DNA from: Schleiferilactobacillus harbinensis DSM 16991
Lineage (GTDB): Bacteria; Bacillota; Bacilli; Lactobacillales; Lactobacillaceae
Assembly (NCBI RefSeq): GCF_000425885.1
Contig: NZ_AUEH01000021.1
Location: 1 to 46,122, forward strand
Direction of reading: 5' to 3'
Length of the DNA: 46,122 nucleotides
The notes under the pieces were generated by a model. It was not told where the DNA came from and made no database searches. It saw only the letters and a program-made list of their open reading frames with translations. Shown here piece by piece: positions 7,493 to 14,852 of the stretch. The first letter of the stretch is position 1. Each line of letters starts with the position of its first letter. Position numbers and translations under genes: made by a program.

Positions 7493-7728
7493 CGTGAAAC
7501 CTCCTTTTGTTCCGAAAAAGGAACATCAACCTCAAAAAAATATGCCATGGGTGCCCCAAGAGTACCATGAAGCTTTCGAGCCTCTGACAAGCGGAAGTCT
7601 GGACCAGTTCCGTTAAGCTTCTTATTCACATAGTTTGGAGTCGTCCCAAGAACGAATGCGACTTTATTTTGAGAAATGCCCTGTGCAACAAGCCATCCTT
7701 TCAAATTTCTATATCCCGGGTTCTTCAT
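7489..7728 (-). CDS. Cro-like repressor (HTH)
   Basis: 79 aa. A helix-turn-helix covers about residues 15-45 (GISQNKVAFVLGTTPNYVNK KLNG), where QNKVAFVLGTTPNYVNKKL is the recognition unit. First gene of the leftward early operon, divergent from the CI gene, the classical position of Cro. Preceded by AAAAGGAGGG and a good promoter (7782-7810). It probably binds the same operators as CI to shut the lysogenic promoter. Confidence 0.85.
   Translation of the reverse strand: MKNPGYRNLKGWLVAQGISQNKVAFVLGTTPNYVNKKLNGTGPDFRLSEARKLHGTLGAPMAYFFEVDVPFSEQKEVSR
7507..7522. promoter_or_regulatory. Switch operator O3 (inside cro)
   Basis: GTTCCGAAAAAGGAAC, the same GTTCC-N6-GGAAC dyad as the two sites in the Cro/CI intergenic region. 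It lies within the last codons of cro and 15 bases ahead of the antirepressor ATG. CI bound here could block transcription into the antirepressor. Confidence 0.65.
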
Positions 7729-7759
7729 TATGATCCCTCCTTTTGGTTTTCAACATTCC

Positions 7760-7775
7760 GTTCCTATCAAGGAAC
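7760..7775. promoter_or_regulatory. Switch operator O1
   Basis: GTTCCTATCAAGGAAC, an exact 5-bp-arm dyad just downstream of the rightmost part of the cro promoter -10. Binding of CI or Cro here would block leftward early transcription. Confidence 0.8.
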
Positions 7776-7781
7776 AAGACC

Positions 7782-7810
7782 ATGATAAGCCATTTTAGGG
7801 GGCCTGTCAA
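7782..7810 (-). promoter_or_regulatory. Leftward early (cro) promoter
   Basis: On the minus strand TTGACA (7805-7810), a 17-base spacer and TATCAT (7782-7787). It is flanked by operator O2 upstream and O1 downstream, as expected for a lytic promoter closed by the lysogenic repressor. Confidence 0.8.
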
Positions 7811-7818
7811 CAAAAATA

Positions 7819-7834
7819 GTTCCCATCAAGGAAC
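7819..7834. promoter_or_regulatory. Switch operator O2
   Basis: GTTCCCATCAAGGAAC, 59 bases from O1 (start to start) between the cro promoter and the CI -10 (TATATT, 7846-7851). It is placed to control both directions. Confidence 0.8.
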
Positions 7835-7873
7835 TTTTGTGTTACTATATTCCTAAAGGAGGAATACTCAACT

Positions 7874-8677
7874 ATGGCGAAATCCTTATTTGGCAAGAGG
7901 CTACACGATCTTAGACTACTTAAAAAAATGTCCCAGCAAGAGCTTGCTGACAAACTCAATGATTGGGCGAAAGAACACGATCCAAGTAATCCTTCTGCTA
8001 TCAGTAAAAGCATGATATCACGTTGGGAAAACGGCAATACTGATCCTCAAATGTCCTATGTTAGGCTCGTGACTAAATACTTCGGGGTTAATCCTGAGGT
8101 GTTTATGAATGAATCCTGGTCCCTGGAAGACGACGTCGTTGATAATTCGGTAAACAAAAATGTTTTCACTAGAGTTAACAACATTGTACCTATATACAAC
8201 CAGCTTCACCCCGCCCGCCAGGAAAAGGTGTACAACTACGCCAATGATCAATTGAAGCAACAGCAAAACGAAAACGTGATCTCACTCGACGACGAGCGCC
8301 AAGAACGCCAGCCGATGCTTCTCCATATTGCCGGAACTGTATCAGCTGGGACAGGCGAGTATCTTCCCGACGATGATACGGGCGACGACATTCCATTCAG
8401 CGGACCTGTTCCGGATTATGATTTTGCTCTCCGCGTCAATGGTGATTCTATGGAACCGATGTTTGAAGACGGCCAAATAATCTTCGTAAAAAAATGTGAT
8501 GATTGCGATGTCCACAGTGGTCAAATTGTCATTGCTGATCTTAATGGTGATGCGTACGTCAAAAAGATCGACATCCAACCAGATGGCGTGCGCTTGGTTT
8601 CATTGAACCCTAAGTACAAGCCAATACTTGTTGAGAGCTTTGACGACTTTGCGATTCAGGGGATCGTAATGCTATAA
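7874..8677 (+). CDS. CI-type phage repressor (XRE HTH + S24 peptidase)
   Basis: 267 aa. The N-terminal XRE helix-turn-helix lies at about residues 5-75 (RLHDLRLLKKMSQQELADKL, SMISRWENG). The C-terminal LexA/S24 self-cleavage domain covers about 150-265. The scissile Ala158-Gly159 is in VSAGTGEYL; the catalytic Ser192 is in VNGDSMEPMF; the catalytic Lys230 is in GDAYVKKI. This predicts RecA-stimulated autocleavage and SOS induction of the prophage. AAAGGAGG precedes the ATG. Divergent from cro, with shared operators and its own terminator. Confidence 0.95.
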   Translation: MAKSLFGKRLHDLRLLKKMSQQELADKLNDWAKEHDPSNPSAISKSMISRWENGNTDPQMSYVRLVTKYFGVNPEVFMNESWSLEDDVVDNSVNKNVFTRVNNIVPIYNQLHPARQEKVYNYANDQLKQQQNENVISLDDERQERQPMLLHIAGTVSAGTGEYLPDDDTGDDIPFSGPVPDYDFALRVNGDSMEPMFEDGQIIFVKKCDDCDVHSGQIVIADLNGDAYVKKIDIQPDGVRLVSLNPKYKPILVESFDDFAIQGIVML

Positions 8678-8681
8678 AGAT

Positions 8682-8717
8682 AGCCCATCCAAATTTAGGA
8701 TGGGCTTTAACTTTTTT
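8682..8717 (+). terminator. Terminator of the CI gene
   Basis: AGCCCATCC / GGATGGGCT perfect 9-bp stem (8682-8690 with 8698-8706), 7-base loop, then a T-rich tail (ttaactttttt). Confidence 0.9.
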
Positions 8718-8779
8718 CGCCGCCCTGCTCTGTGAGGGGTAAAATACAGGGGTACCAAATATTTGTAAGGAGGAAAATC

Positions 8780-9505
8780 ATGAAGCAAAAGAAGAAGTTT
8801 TACAAGCGTTGGTGGTTCTGGGTTTTAGTGGTGATATTGATTGGCGCAATTGGATCTGGAATTGGCAACCAGGGAACTGACGATTCAAGCACGTCAAAAG
8901 TACAGAAAAGCTCCTCATCAAAGGTTGAAAAAACCTCGTCAGCCAAATCCTCGTCGTCTAAGCAAAGCACGTCTGCTAGCTCAAAATCTTCTGCACCAGC
9001 AAACACTGCAAAAGAAGTGACACTAAATACTGGGGAATGGACCGTTGGCACTGATATTCAGCCTGGCAGATACACAATCACCCCTGTATCCGGATCTGGT
9101 AACCTAACTAGCACGGGTAGTGGTCAGGGTACGGATATAAATGAAATACTGGGACAAGATGATGGCATGGGAGTTGCTTCAGTCACCACAGACTTGATTA
9201 GAGGAGAAAAAGTGAAGCTGGATGGTATTCCTCAAGCTAAGTTTTCTCCTGTTGTTTCCCGGAACAGTGCTAACACAACCGCACTCTCTACTGGCACTTG
9301 GATTGTTGGTAAGGATCTCAAGGCTGGGCGATACAATGTTTCCCCAGATAGTGGTCAAAGCGGTAACTTCACTGTTGATGGGTCAACTTCTGTCAATGAA
9401 ATATTAGGGGACGGCGGCACAAGCAAGGTTACAATGACTGTTAAAAACGGAGACGTGATCAATGTTTCTGGTATGACCGGAGTGCAGCTTTCACCATATA
9501 ATTGA
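8780..9505 (+). CDS. Membrane-anchored two-repeat prophage protein (candidate lysogenic-conversion factor)
   Basis: 241 aa from the ATG at 8780 with AAGGAGG 7 bases upstream. A basic N-terminus (MKQKKKFYKRWW) and one membrane helix at about residues 12-30 (FWVLVVILIGAIGSGIG) are followed by a Ser/Lys/Thr-rich stalk at about 33-78. Two tandem copies of an about 70-residue domain then follow. Copy 1 begins NTGEWTVGTDIQPGRYTITP, copy 2 STGTWIVGKDLKAGRYNVSP; both carry a later (I/V)NEIL and end near F/L-SP. The protein would face outside the cell. It sits between CI and integrase, where lysogen-expressed genes such as superinfection exclusion factors are found. Function inferred from position only. 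Confidence 0.8.
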   Translation: MKQKKKFYKRWWFWVLVVILIGAIGSGIGNQGTDDSSTSKVQKSSSSKVEKTSSAKSSSSKQSTSASSKSSAPANTAKEVTLNTGEWTVGTDIQPGRYTITPVSGSGNLTSTGSGQGTDINEILGQDDGMGVASVTTDLIRGEKVKLDGIPQAKFSPVVSRNSANTTALSTGTWIVGKDLKAGRYNVSPDSGQSGNFTVDGSTSVNEILGDGGTSKVTMTVKNGDVINVSGMTGVQLSPYN

Positions 9506-9705
9506 TTTTTTCTCGGGCCTCACGGCCCGTACATAGCACGAGGTTTCGACATTCCAAATGTCGAAAATAATACTCGGATTTTAAATCCGAATATTAAAAA
9601 AAGCCCACCCACAACTCTTGGCCGAGACGGGTGAGCTACGGCAAATGAGCACTTGGAAGTGGCTCTTTGCATACTTTTATTCTAGCAAATTTGGAGGTAA
9701 ACACA
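9506..9705. other. Non-coding region with several hairpins between repeat protein and integrase
   Basis: No gene seen. It holds CGGGCC-TCAC-GGCCCG (9514-9529), an inverted repeat TTCGACATT/AAATGTCGAA (about 9545-9565), TCGGATTT/AAATCCGA (about 9574-9590) and AGCCCACCC/GGGTGAGCT (about 9602-9636). The first may terminate the repeat-protein transcript; the others may be integrase or excisionase arm sites. A strong TTGGAGGT ribosome site for the integrase lies at its right end. Confidence 0.55.
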
Positions 9706-10839
9706 ATGGCTGAGATCAAGAAACGTGGGTCAAAGTGGCAGTACCGGGTGTTCTACACCGATCCGGATACTGGTAAGCAAAAGTCCAAGTCTAAGTCTGG
9801 ATTCGAAAAGAAGAGCGATGCAATCGCAGCGGCACGGGAACTGGAAGTTGATAAGGAACATGGTGCAACAATATCCGAACGGGACATGACGTTCGCAGAT
9901 TATTACGCTCAATGGATCAAAGACACCAAGTTGGGACGGTATTCATATCAAACGGAAACATGGTATAAGCGGGTCCTCAAACTAGTCCAAGAGGGATTTC
10001 CCGGTGTGCCGCTTGCCCAGATCAATCGGCGCAAATATACCAAATTTTTAGACGATTACGCTGCTGATCACTCCAAAGAATCAGTGGATAAGACAAACAC
10101 GTTCATCCGGGCCATGGTCAGGGATGCCATGAGCGAACGCATCATCTTCACGGACTTCACCGCTGGCGTCCGCAATAACGGTAATCCCGGCAAGCGGGAA
10201 GCCGACAAATATCTGAATGAAAACCAACTGAAGAAGTTGACCGATGTCGTCGAGAAACACCTATCCCCTACTGCCATTACCACTTATGAAATACTGACAG
10301 CCATTTACACCGGTGCGCGATACGAGGAAATAGCAGCAATCACCTGGGACCGAATCGACTGGGATCACAAGCAGATCACTTTGGACCGAGCATACGATTA
10401 TGTACAGCGCAGCGGTTTTAAATCAATGAAAACCCCAAACTCTATTCGCACAATTGACGTGTCTCCCCGTTTGATCCGGGCCTTGTCACAGCTCCATACG
10501 CAGCAGCAGAAGCGTTATATGCAACTGGGGTATAGAGATAAGGACGGGCTACTGTTTCGTGGCCAGCAGCTTGTAGTGCCGTCAGACGGAGGAGCTAACA
10601 AAAAGCTCAAAGAATTAGAGGAACAGGCTGGCATACCGCCAAACCAACGCGTTACATTTCACGGCTTGCGTCACAGCCACGCCAGCTACCTGCTGGCCCA
10701 CGGAGTCCAGATCAGCTACATCTCCAAGCGGTTGGGACACGCCAACATTGCTTTGACTCTTCGCGTATACTCCCATCTTCTCGAGGAAACGTACAAGGAA
10801 GAAGCGGCCAAGTCCTCCGACATCCTAAGTCAGTTGTAG
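9706..10839 (+). CDS. int: Phage tyrosine integrase
   Basis: 377 aa from the ATG at 9706 (MAEIKKRGSKWQYRVFYTDP) after GGAGGT. It has an N-terminal AP2-like arm-binding domain (about 1-55), a SAM-like core-binding domain (about 60-160, MTFADYYAQWIKDTKLGRYS) and a catalytic domain from about 175. Catalytic signature: Arg in TGARYEEI, HGLRHSHASYLL, LGHANI and the nucleophile Tyr in RVYSHLLEE. It integrates or excises the prophage; the gene lies beside the tRNA-Thr 3' end, the likely attB. Ends 162 bases before the tRNA. Confidence 0.95.
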   Translation: MAEIKKRGSKWQYRVFYTDPDTGKQKSKSKSGFEKKSDAIAAARELEVDKEHGATISERDMTFADYYAQWIKDTKLGRYSYQTETWYKRVLKLVQEGFPGVPLAQINRRKYTKFLDDYAADHSKESVDKTNTFIRAMVRDAMSERIIFTDFTAGVRNNGNPGKREADKYLNENQLKKLTDVVEKHLSPTAITTYEILTAIYTGARYEEIAAITWDRIDWDHKQITLDRAYDYVQRSGFKSMKTPNSIRTIDVSPRLIRALSQLHTQQQKRYMQLGYRDKDGLLFRGQQLVVPSDGGANKKLKELEEQAGIPPNQRVTFHGLRHSHASYLLAHGVQISYISKRLGHANIALTLRVYSHLLEETYKEEAAKSSDILSQL

Positions 10840-10920
10840 TTTTCAGTCCTTAAAAGTGTGTAGTAGTTGTGTAGTGAACTTGGAAAAACACGGAAAAGTG
10901 GCAACATCCCAAGGGCATAG

Positions 10921-10961
10921 AAAAAGCCTTACAAACGCCGCTGTATCAACGATTGCAAGGC
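10921..10961 (-). terminator. Terminator reading leftward, downstream of tRNA-Thr
   Basis: On the minus strand GCCTTGCAA pairs with TTGTAAGGC (8 of 9) and is followed by TTTTT. Transcripts from the tRNA-Thr promoter would end here. As it lies beyond the attachment core it may be phage-derived. Confidence 0.6.
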
Positions 10962-11001
10962 ACTCACAAATTTATTGGAAATATCTGAAAACACAAAATT
11001 A

Positions 11002-11030
11002 AGCCGTTTACCGGATTTGAACCGGTGACC
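11002..11030. other. Probable prophage attachment site (att core in tRNA-Thr 3' end)
   Basis: The 3' end of the tRNA gene (T-arm plus acceptor strand) faces the integrase, the standard arrangement for tRNA-targeting phages. The other copy of the core would be beyond position 1 of the window, so the exact limits cannot be set here. Confidence 0.55.
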
Positions 11031-11074
11031 CCCACCTTACCATGGTGGTGCTCTACCTGCTGAGCTAAAACGGC
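11002..11074 (-). tRNA. tRNA-Thr (GGU)
   Basis: Minus-strand cloverleaf: acceptor GCCGUUU/AAACGGC, D arm GCUC-AGCAGGUA-GAGC, anticodon stem CCACC/GGUGG around AUGGUAA (anticodon GGU), T arm ACCGG-UUCAAAU-CCGGU, discriminator U. CCA is not encoded (next bases UAA). The integrase gene lies past its 3' end, so the prophage probably uses the 3' half of this gene as its attachment core and restores it on integration. Confidence 0.95.
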
Positions 11075-11095
11075 GAAAAAACAACTGCGAGAAAT

Positions 11096-11124
11096 AGTAT
11101 ACTAGATTTCCGCAGTCTGCGCAA
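11096..11124 (-). promoter_or_regulatory. Promoter of tRNA-Thr
   Basis: Minus strand: TTGCGC (11119-11124), 17-base spacer, TATACT (11096-11101), ending 21 bases before the mature tRNA 5' end. Confidence 0.75.
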
Positions 11125-11134
11125 CCCGGTCCCG

Positions 11135-11755
11135 TTAAATAATTTGATTACTGAAACCGCGATTGTAGAAAACCAGGCGGGTCAACAAATCATCGGGATG
11201 CACAACGACCCGGGCGACCCCGGTATTCTGCATTTGCGCCAGCTGATAGAGATCAGCGAGATGCAGCAATTCAGCCACCAGGGCCCGAATCGCGAAGCCG
11301 TGACTGACAAACAGCAGATGACCGTCGGGATACTTTTCAATATAGCTCTTGGCCCCATCCAGCAGCCGGTCCCGTACAGCCGGGAAAGTCTCGCCGTTGG
11401 CGACAGTGGCATAATCCGGAGTCAAAAAGCCGAGATCATCAAATGCCCCCGGAAATTCCTTCTTTAATGGCGCAACAGCCTTGCCGTCCCAATCGCCGGG
11501 ATTCAGTTCCCGCAGGCGATCGTCCTGTTCAATGGGCAAATTCGCTTCTTTGTTCAGGATTCGGGCAGTGGAAAAGGCGCGCAACAAGTCGCTGCTGATG
11601 ATGCGGTCATACCGGCTCATATCCAGGTGCGCCCGCAGCTGGGCCGCCTGTTCCTGGCCAGTCTCATTCAACGGAATGTCGGAGCTGGCCCCTTGAATCA
11701 GGCCCCGGGCATTGTAGTTTGTCTCGCCATGACGCACGAGCGTAATTTCTGTCAT
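11135..11755 (-). CDS. Histidine phosphatase family protein (phosphoglycerate mutase-like)
   Basis: 206 aa. The ATG at 11755 has GGAGG 7 bases upstream (MTEITLVRHGETNYNARGLI). RHGE at about residues 8-11 carries the phosphate-accepting His; the second catalytic His is in LLFVSHGFAIR (about 150); the acid residue is probably in RLRELNPGDWDG. The family includes cofactor-dependent phosphoglycerate mutases and broad phosphatases (GpmB/CobC-like); substrate not predictable. Last gene of a three-gene operon with a second phosphatase and a DUF2971 protein; it reads toward tRNA-Thr. Confidence 0.88.
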   Translation of the reverse strand: MTEITLVRHGETNYNARGLIQGASSDIPLNETGQEQAAQLRAHLDMSRYDRIISSDLLRAFSTARILNKEANLPIEQDDRLRELNPGDWDGKAVAPLKKEFPGAFDDLGFLTPDYATVANGETFPAVRDRLLDGAKSYIEKYPDGHLLFVSHGFAIRALVAELLHLADLYQLAQMQNTGVARVVVHPDDLLTRLVFYNRGFSNQII

Positions 11756-11779
11756 CTCAAAACCTCCAATGATAAGCAA

Positions 11780-12367
11780 CTAACGGCCATAGTACCATAC
11801 TGCAAAATTATCGCAATCACGCGTTACCCGGGTCAGGGACACGTTGGGCGGTTCCAGCAGTGTCTCCGTCTCCGGCACCCCGAGGATACCGGCCAGGGCG
11901 CTGCGGATCACGAAGCCGTGGGTGATCACCAGCACCGGTCCAGCCTGTTCCGGGATGCTGCGGAGAAAGGCCATGGTCCGCCGGGCCACATCGGTAAAGG
12001 ACTCGCCGCCGCTCACCGATTCATAGCCCGACAGGACGTTGCCCACCGCGGCATGCCACCATTCAGGATACAGGGTCCTCACCCATTCCTGAGTGTGCCC
12101 TTGAAAACTACCGTAATGAATTTCCCGCAGCCGAGTATCGAAGGTCACGGGGACATCGCCCAGGGCCTGGGCGAGCGTCTCCCGAGTTCGGTCCAAGGGA
12201 CTGCAAAAGATCTGGGTCGGATGCAGCGCTGCTAAGCGGTCGTGCATCCCTGCCGCTTGGGCTCGGCCGGCCGCTGTCAATTGGGCCCAAGGGGCATTGC
12301 TGTCGCCCTGGATGATCAAGTCGTGATTCGCCCGGGTCTCGCCGTGACGCATTAAGTAAATTTCCAT
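11780..12367 (-). CDS. Histidine phosphatase family protein, second copy
   Basis: 195 aa. MEIYLMRHGETRANHDLIIQ gives the RHGE phosphohistidine motif at about residues 7-10; VLVITHGFVIRSAL near 145 gives the second His; RLREIHYGSFQG provides the acid. Clearly homologous in layout to the neighbouring 206-aa protein, yet diverged, so an old duplication or two independent members. GGTGG lies 7 bases ahead of the ATG, inside the end of the DUF2971 gene, so translation is coupled. Confidence 0.88.
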   Translation of the reverse strand: MEIYLMRHGETRANHDLIIQGDSNAPWAQLTAAGRAQAAGMHDRLAALHPTQIFCSPLDRTRETLAQALGDVPVTFDTRLREIHYGSFQGHTQEWVRTLYPEWWHAAVGNVLSGYESVSGGESFTDVARRTMAFLRSIPEQAGPVLVITHGFVIRSALAGILGVPETETLLEPPNVSLTRVTRDCDNFAVWYYGR

Positions 12368-12371
12368 CTGT

Positions 12372-13481
12372 CTACCACCTAATCTGTTGTTGAGAACTGG
12401 CCACCGTCACGTGCTGGAAGCCATATTGGCGCAATAAAGATTGGATCACGTCCAGATACACCGGCACATCCACCGGCAGGTTTTGGGTCTGGGGCGATAA
12501 CGTCACCCGCGTCAAGTAATCGGCCAAATTAGGCACCGCCAGTTCCACGTAAGGGCGTAAATACTTTTGCCCCGACAGCGCTTGAATATCAAAATTCTCC
12601 TGTTTCTGGGGCGTCTCAGAAAGACTCGCGTCAAAGTAGAACACCCGATATTCTTTCTCGTAACTGTAACTATCCGACTTCATTGCCGCCGTGAGCATTA
12701 CGAACAGCAACAGCAAATCTTTCTTCCAAGCGTATTCGCCCCGCGCACTGGTGTCATTTTCAAACAACCGGGTATAAATCTCAGCGGGTGTCGTGGTGAT
12801 GCCGATCACCCGCTGAGTCTTCGCCAGATAGCGCAGGGACCAAATATACGACTCGATGAAGTCATCAATGTATTGGCCCAGGTCGGTCCGTTCAAACACA
12901 TCGGTGGGCTGATGGCGAGCCGCCAGTGCCTCCCGATCCGCCGTGAACAGATCCAAGTTGTTCGTGTCCGCCAATAGAAAATCCTGAAAGTCGCTGGCAA
13001 TGTGGGCCTTGGTAATATTCGCATGGCTGTCCACATAAATCACCCGAGAGGCCCCAATGTATTCATGACTGCCGGGCCGCAGCTGGCCTTGCAGATCCTG
13101 CATGAACCCGTTCAGGTCCAACGACATTTCCATGCCGCCGTAACCGTAATAGTTCCACATTGGAATAGCGTCTTCATCAGTAGACAGGGCCATGACGTAG
13201 AGCTTGATGCGCTGCTGCATGAACGTCATGAAACCCTCAATGGGCGCGTGCCAATAGAGCTGGAGCAATTGCGGGCCATCATCACCGGCAATGGCATTGA
13301 CCGTTTGCGCGATCCGCTGCTGATTAGCGTTCACAAATTTCTGCATGAAATGGCTCCACACCTGGGTGTCGTTGGGATCGTTCAGAAACTCCGTCCGGGT
13401 CAGCCGCAAAATGCGGGTCCGAATAATTGCCCGGAAGGCCTCCACCGTCGTGTAATGTTCCGCCGCCTGAATTCTTGCCAC
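12372..13481 (-). CDS. DUF2971-like protein
   Basis: About 369 aa from a GTG at 13481 preceded by AAAGGTGG (9-base spacing). An upstream in-frame extension of about 70 residues looks non-coding (Arg/Ser-rich). The N-terminus EHYTTVEAFRAIIRTRILRL TRTEFLNDPNDTQV is the DUF2971 signature: a HY..., LRLTR, FLNDP pattern. The middle carries WNYYGYGGMEMSLDL and the C-terminus EKEYRVFYFD, both usual in the family. DUF2971 proteins are cytosolic and of unknown function; some sit in defence or stress contexts. First gene of the operon with two phosphatases. Confidence 0.75.
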   Translation of the reverse strand: MARIQAAEHYTTVEAFRAIIRTRILRLTRTEFLNDPNDTQVWSHFMQKFVNANQQRIAQTVNAIAGDDGPQLLQLYWHAPIEGFMTFMQQRIKLYVMALSTDEDAIPMWNYYGYGGMEMSLDLNGFMQDLQGQLRPGSHEYIGASRVIYVDSHANITKAHIASDFQDFLLADTNNLDLFTADREALAARHQPTDVFERTDLGQYIDDFIESYIWSLRYLAKTQRVIGITTTPAEIYTRLFENDTSARGEYAWKKDLLLLFVMLTAAMKSDSYSYEKEYRVFYFDASLSETPQKQENFDIQALSGQKYLRPYVELAVPNLADYLTRVTLSPQTQNLPVDVPVYLDVIQSLLRQYGFQHVTVASSQQQIRW

Positions 13482-13596
13482 GGGTACCGGCCACCTTTCT
13501 GACTGTCTGTTGTGTTGCAGACTAATCGTAGCGCAAGAACGACGGCGAAGGAAGGGCGAAAACAGGCGCAGCCGCTGGCGGCCGCGCCTGTTTATG

Positions 13597-13791
13597 CTAC
13601 AACGATCCGAACATGATAATCGCCAGCGCCACGAGGAGGAAGACGCCCCGGAGAAAGCTCCCCAGGAAATTCTCCCAATGGGTCTGGAACCGGCGCCCAC
13701 CGCGGCCCAAGAAAGCCCGGCCGAAGGCGACGGCCGCGACCACCGCGGCGTACCCCAATAACCAAAGCAACACTAAATGATCCATCACCAT
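13597..13791 (-). CDS. Small two-helix membrane protein, 64 aa
   Basis: MVMDHLVLLWLLGYAAVVAA starts a first membrane helix (about 5-27); a Gly/Arg/Phe loop (GRGGRRFQTHWENF) is followed by a second helix (about 46-63). AAAGGA lies 5 bases before the ATG. No family recognised. A near-consensus cre site lies about 80 bases upstream on its strand. Confidence 0.6.
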   Translation of the reverse strand: MVMDHLVLLWLLGYAAVVAAVAFGRAFLGRGGRRFQTHWENFLGSFLRGVFLLVALAIIMFGSL

Positions 13792-13866
13792 GTCAGTCCT
13801 TTCCCCAAACTGAGACGGGATTTTTGTGCGCCGAAAGGCTGTTTTTCCAAATCATTCTACGTATTT

Positions 13867-13882
13867 ATTATAGCGCTTACAT
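13867..13882 (-). promoter_or_regulatory. Candidate cre site (CcpA) overlapping a -10
   Basis: Minus strand ATGTAAGCGCTATAAT fits the catabolite-responsive element consensus WTGNNARCGNWWWCAW except one position. It overlaps a TATAAT that could be the -10 of the small membrane protein. One mismatch makes it tentative. Confidence 0.4.
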
Positions 13883-13943
13883 AAGTGCTTTGGTGCGTTT
13901 TTTGCTTGTGAAAATACAGATTGTCGCCGCCTAAACGGGCTCC

Positions 13944-14040
13944 GGCCGACAGCGGCTAGGGGATAAGGACGGCAAGACAAAAACCCAAAACCGGGGTTTG
14001 TGCCTTGCCGTCCTTATCCCCTAGCCGCTAACCGTCGGCC
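13944..14040. repeat. 97-bp long inverted repeat in a divergent intergenic region
   Basis: Left arm 13944-13986, right arm 13993-14040. A 26-bp segment (agcggctaggggataaggac plus ggcaag, 13951-13976) pairs perfectly with 14004-14029. A further 7 bp (GGCCGAC) pair outside a 4-base bulge. Inside, about 10 bp pair with two mismatches, leaving a 6-7 base loop. It lies between two divergent genes and has no T tail, so it is not a standard terminator. It could be a REP/BIME-like element, a cruciform or a structured RNA. Confidence 0.9.
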
Positions 14041-14076
14041 TGCGCCCTCTCTCTTCCTTCCTCTTCCCCTTTCGCT

Positions 14077-14082
14077 TATAAT
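14077..14082 (+). promoter_or_regulatory. Probable -10 of the mntR-like gene
   Basis: Perfect TATAAT 60 bases ahead of the ATG at 14142; no good -35 seen at 16-18 bases. Confidence 0.45.
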
Positions 14083-14141
14083 GGTTAACAAAGACGTTTT
14101 TTCGGACGGCCTAAAACAAGCAGCGAGAGAAAGGATGCACC

Positions 14142-14825
14142 ATGTCACCGAATAAAGAAAACTATTTGAAGACAATCTTTGAATTGGAGCACGATCACCA
14201 GAAGATCTCCAACAAAAACATTGCCGACATTTTAAACGTGAGCGCCCCCTCGGTCACTGAAATGCTCACCGCGCTGACGAAAGAGGGGCTGGTTTTTCAT
14301 ACCCCTTATAATGAAATCTCGCTGACCGACGCCGGTTTAGCCCGGGCCCGGGAATTGGTCCGCAAACACCGGATCTGGGAAGTGTTCTTAGCCGACAAAC
14401 TGCACTACGCCATGGCGGATGTGCATCAGGCCGCAGATATTTTGGAACATGCGACCGACGACCGGTTGGCAGATCGGTTGAACGAGTTTCTGGGCCGGCC
14501 CAAACGCTGCCCCCATGGCGGCATTATTCCTGGCAATTCTGACATCGAAGATGACTCGGATATCACCCTGGGCACGCTGGCCCCGGAAGATAGTGCCACC
14601 CTGCAGCGGGTGATCGACAATCACGATTTTCTTAAATACTTTGAGGATTTGCAGTTGCGGTTGGGCGAGCGGCTGACCGTCGTGAAGAAAGAACCGTTCA
14701 GCGGGCCTTTTATTGTGCAAACGAGCGACCGGGCCACCGTGGCGATTTCTGAAAACGCGGCGGGCTACATGTTCGTCACCGACGTGCACTATCACACCAA
14801 GACACCAGACCAAAAGACAGAATAA
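14142..14825 (+). CDS. mntR: DtxR/MntR-family metal-dependent repressor
   Basis: 227 aa. A winged helix-turn-helix at about 1-65 (MSPNKENYLKTIFELEHDHQ, ISNKNIADILNVSAPSVTEM) is followed by a dimerisation and metal-binding domain at about 65-145 (HRIWEVFLADKLHYAMADVH, ...LEHATDD, CPHGGIIPG), where His, Glu and Cys supply ligands. A third, SH3/FeoA-like domain fills about 155-220. The three-domain length matches DtxR/IdeR/long MntR proteins, which repress metal-uptake genes when Mn2+ or Fe2+ is bound. The next gene, a UvrA-like ATPase, starts 27 bases on and is probably co-transcribed. Confidence 0.88.
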   Translation: MSPNKENYLKTIFELEHDHQKISNKNIADILNVSAPSVTEMLTALTKEGLVFHTPYNEISLTDAGLARARELVRKHRIWEVFLADKLHYAMADVHQAADILEHATDDRLADRLNEFLGRPKRCPHGGIIPGNSDIEDDSDITLGTLAPEDSATLQRVIDNHDFLKYFEDLQLRLGERLTVVKKEPFSGPFIVQTSDRATVAISENAAGYMFVTDVHYHTKTPDQKTE

Positions 14826-14852
14826 TCATTGCGCTAAGGGGGATTACTGCTG

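Noticed and set aside
13482-13700. N-terminal extension of the DUF2971 frame
   Set aside because: Arg/Ser-rich, runs over another gene, and the GTG at 13481 has a ribosome site.
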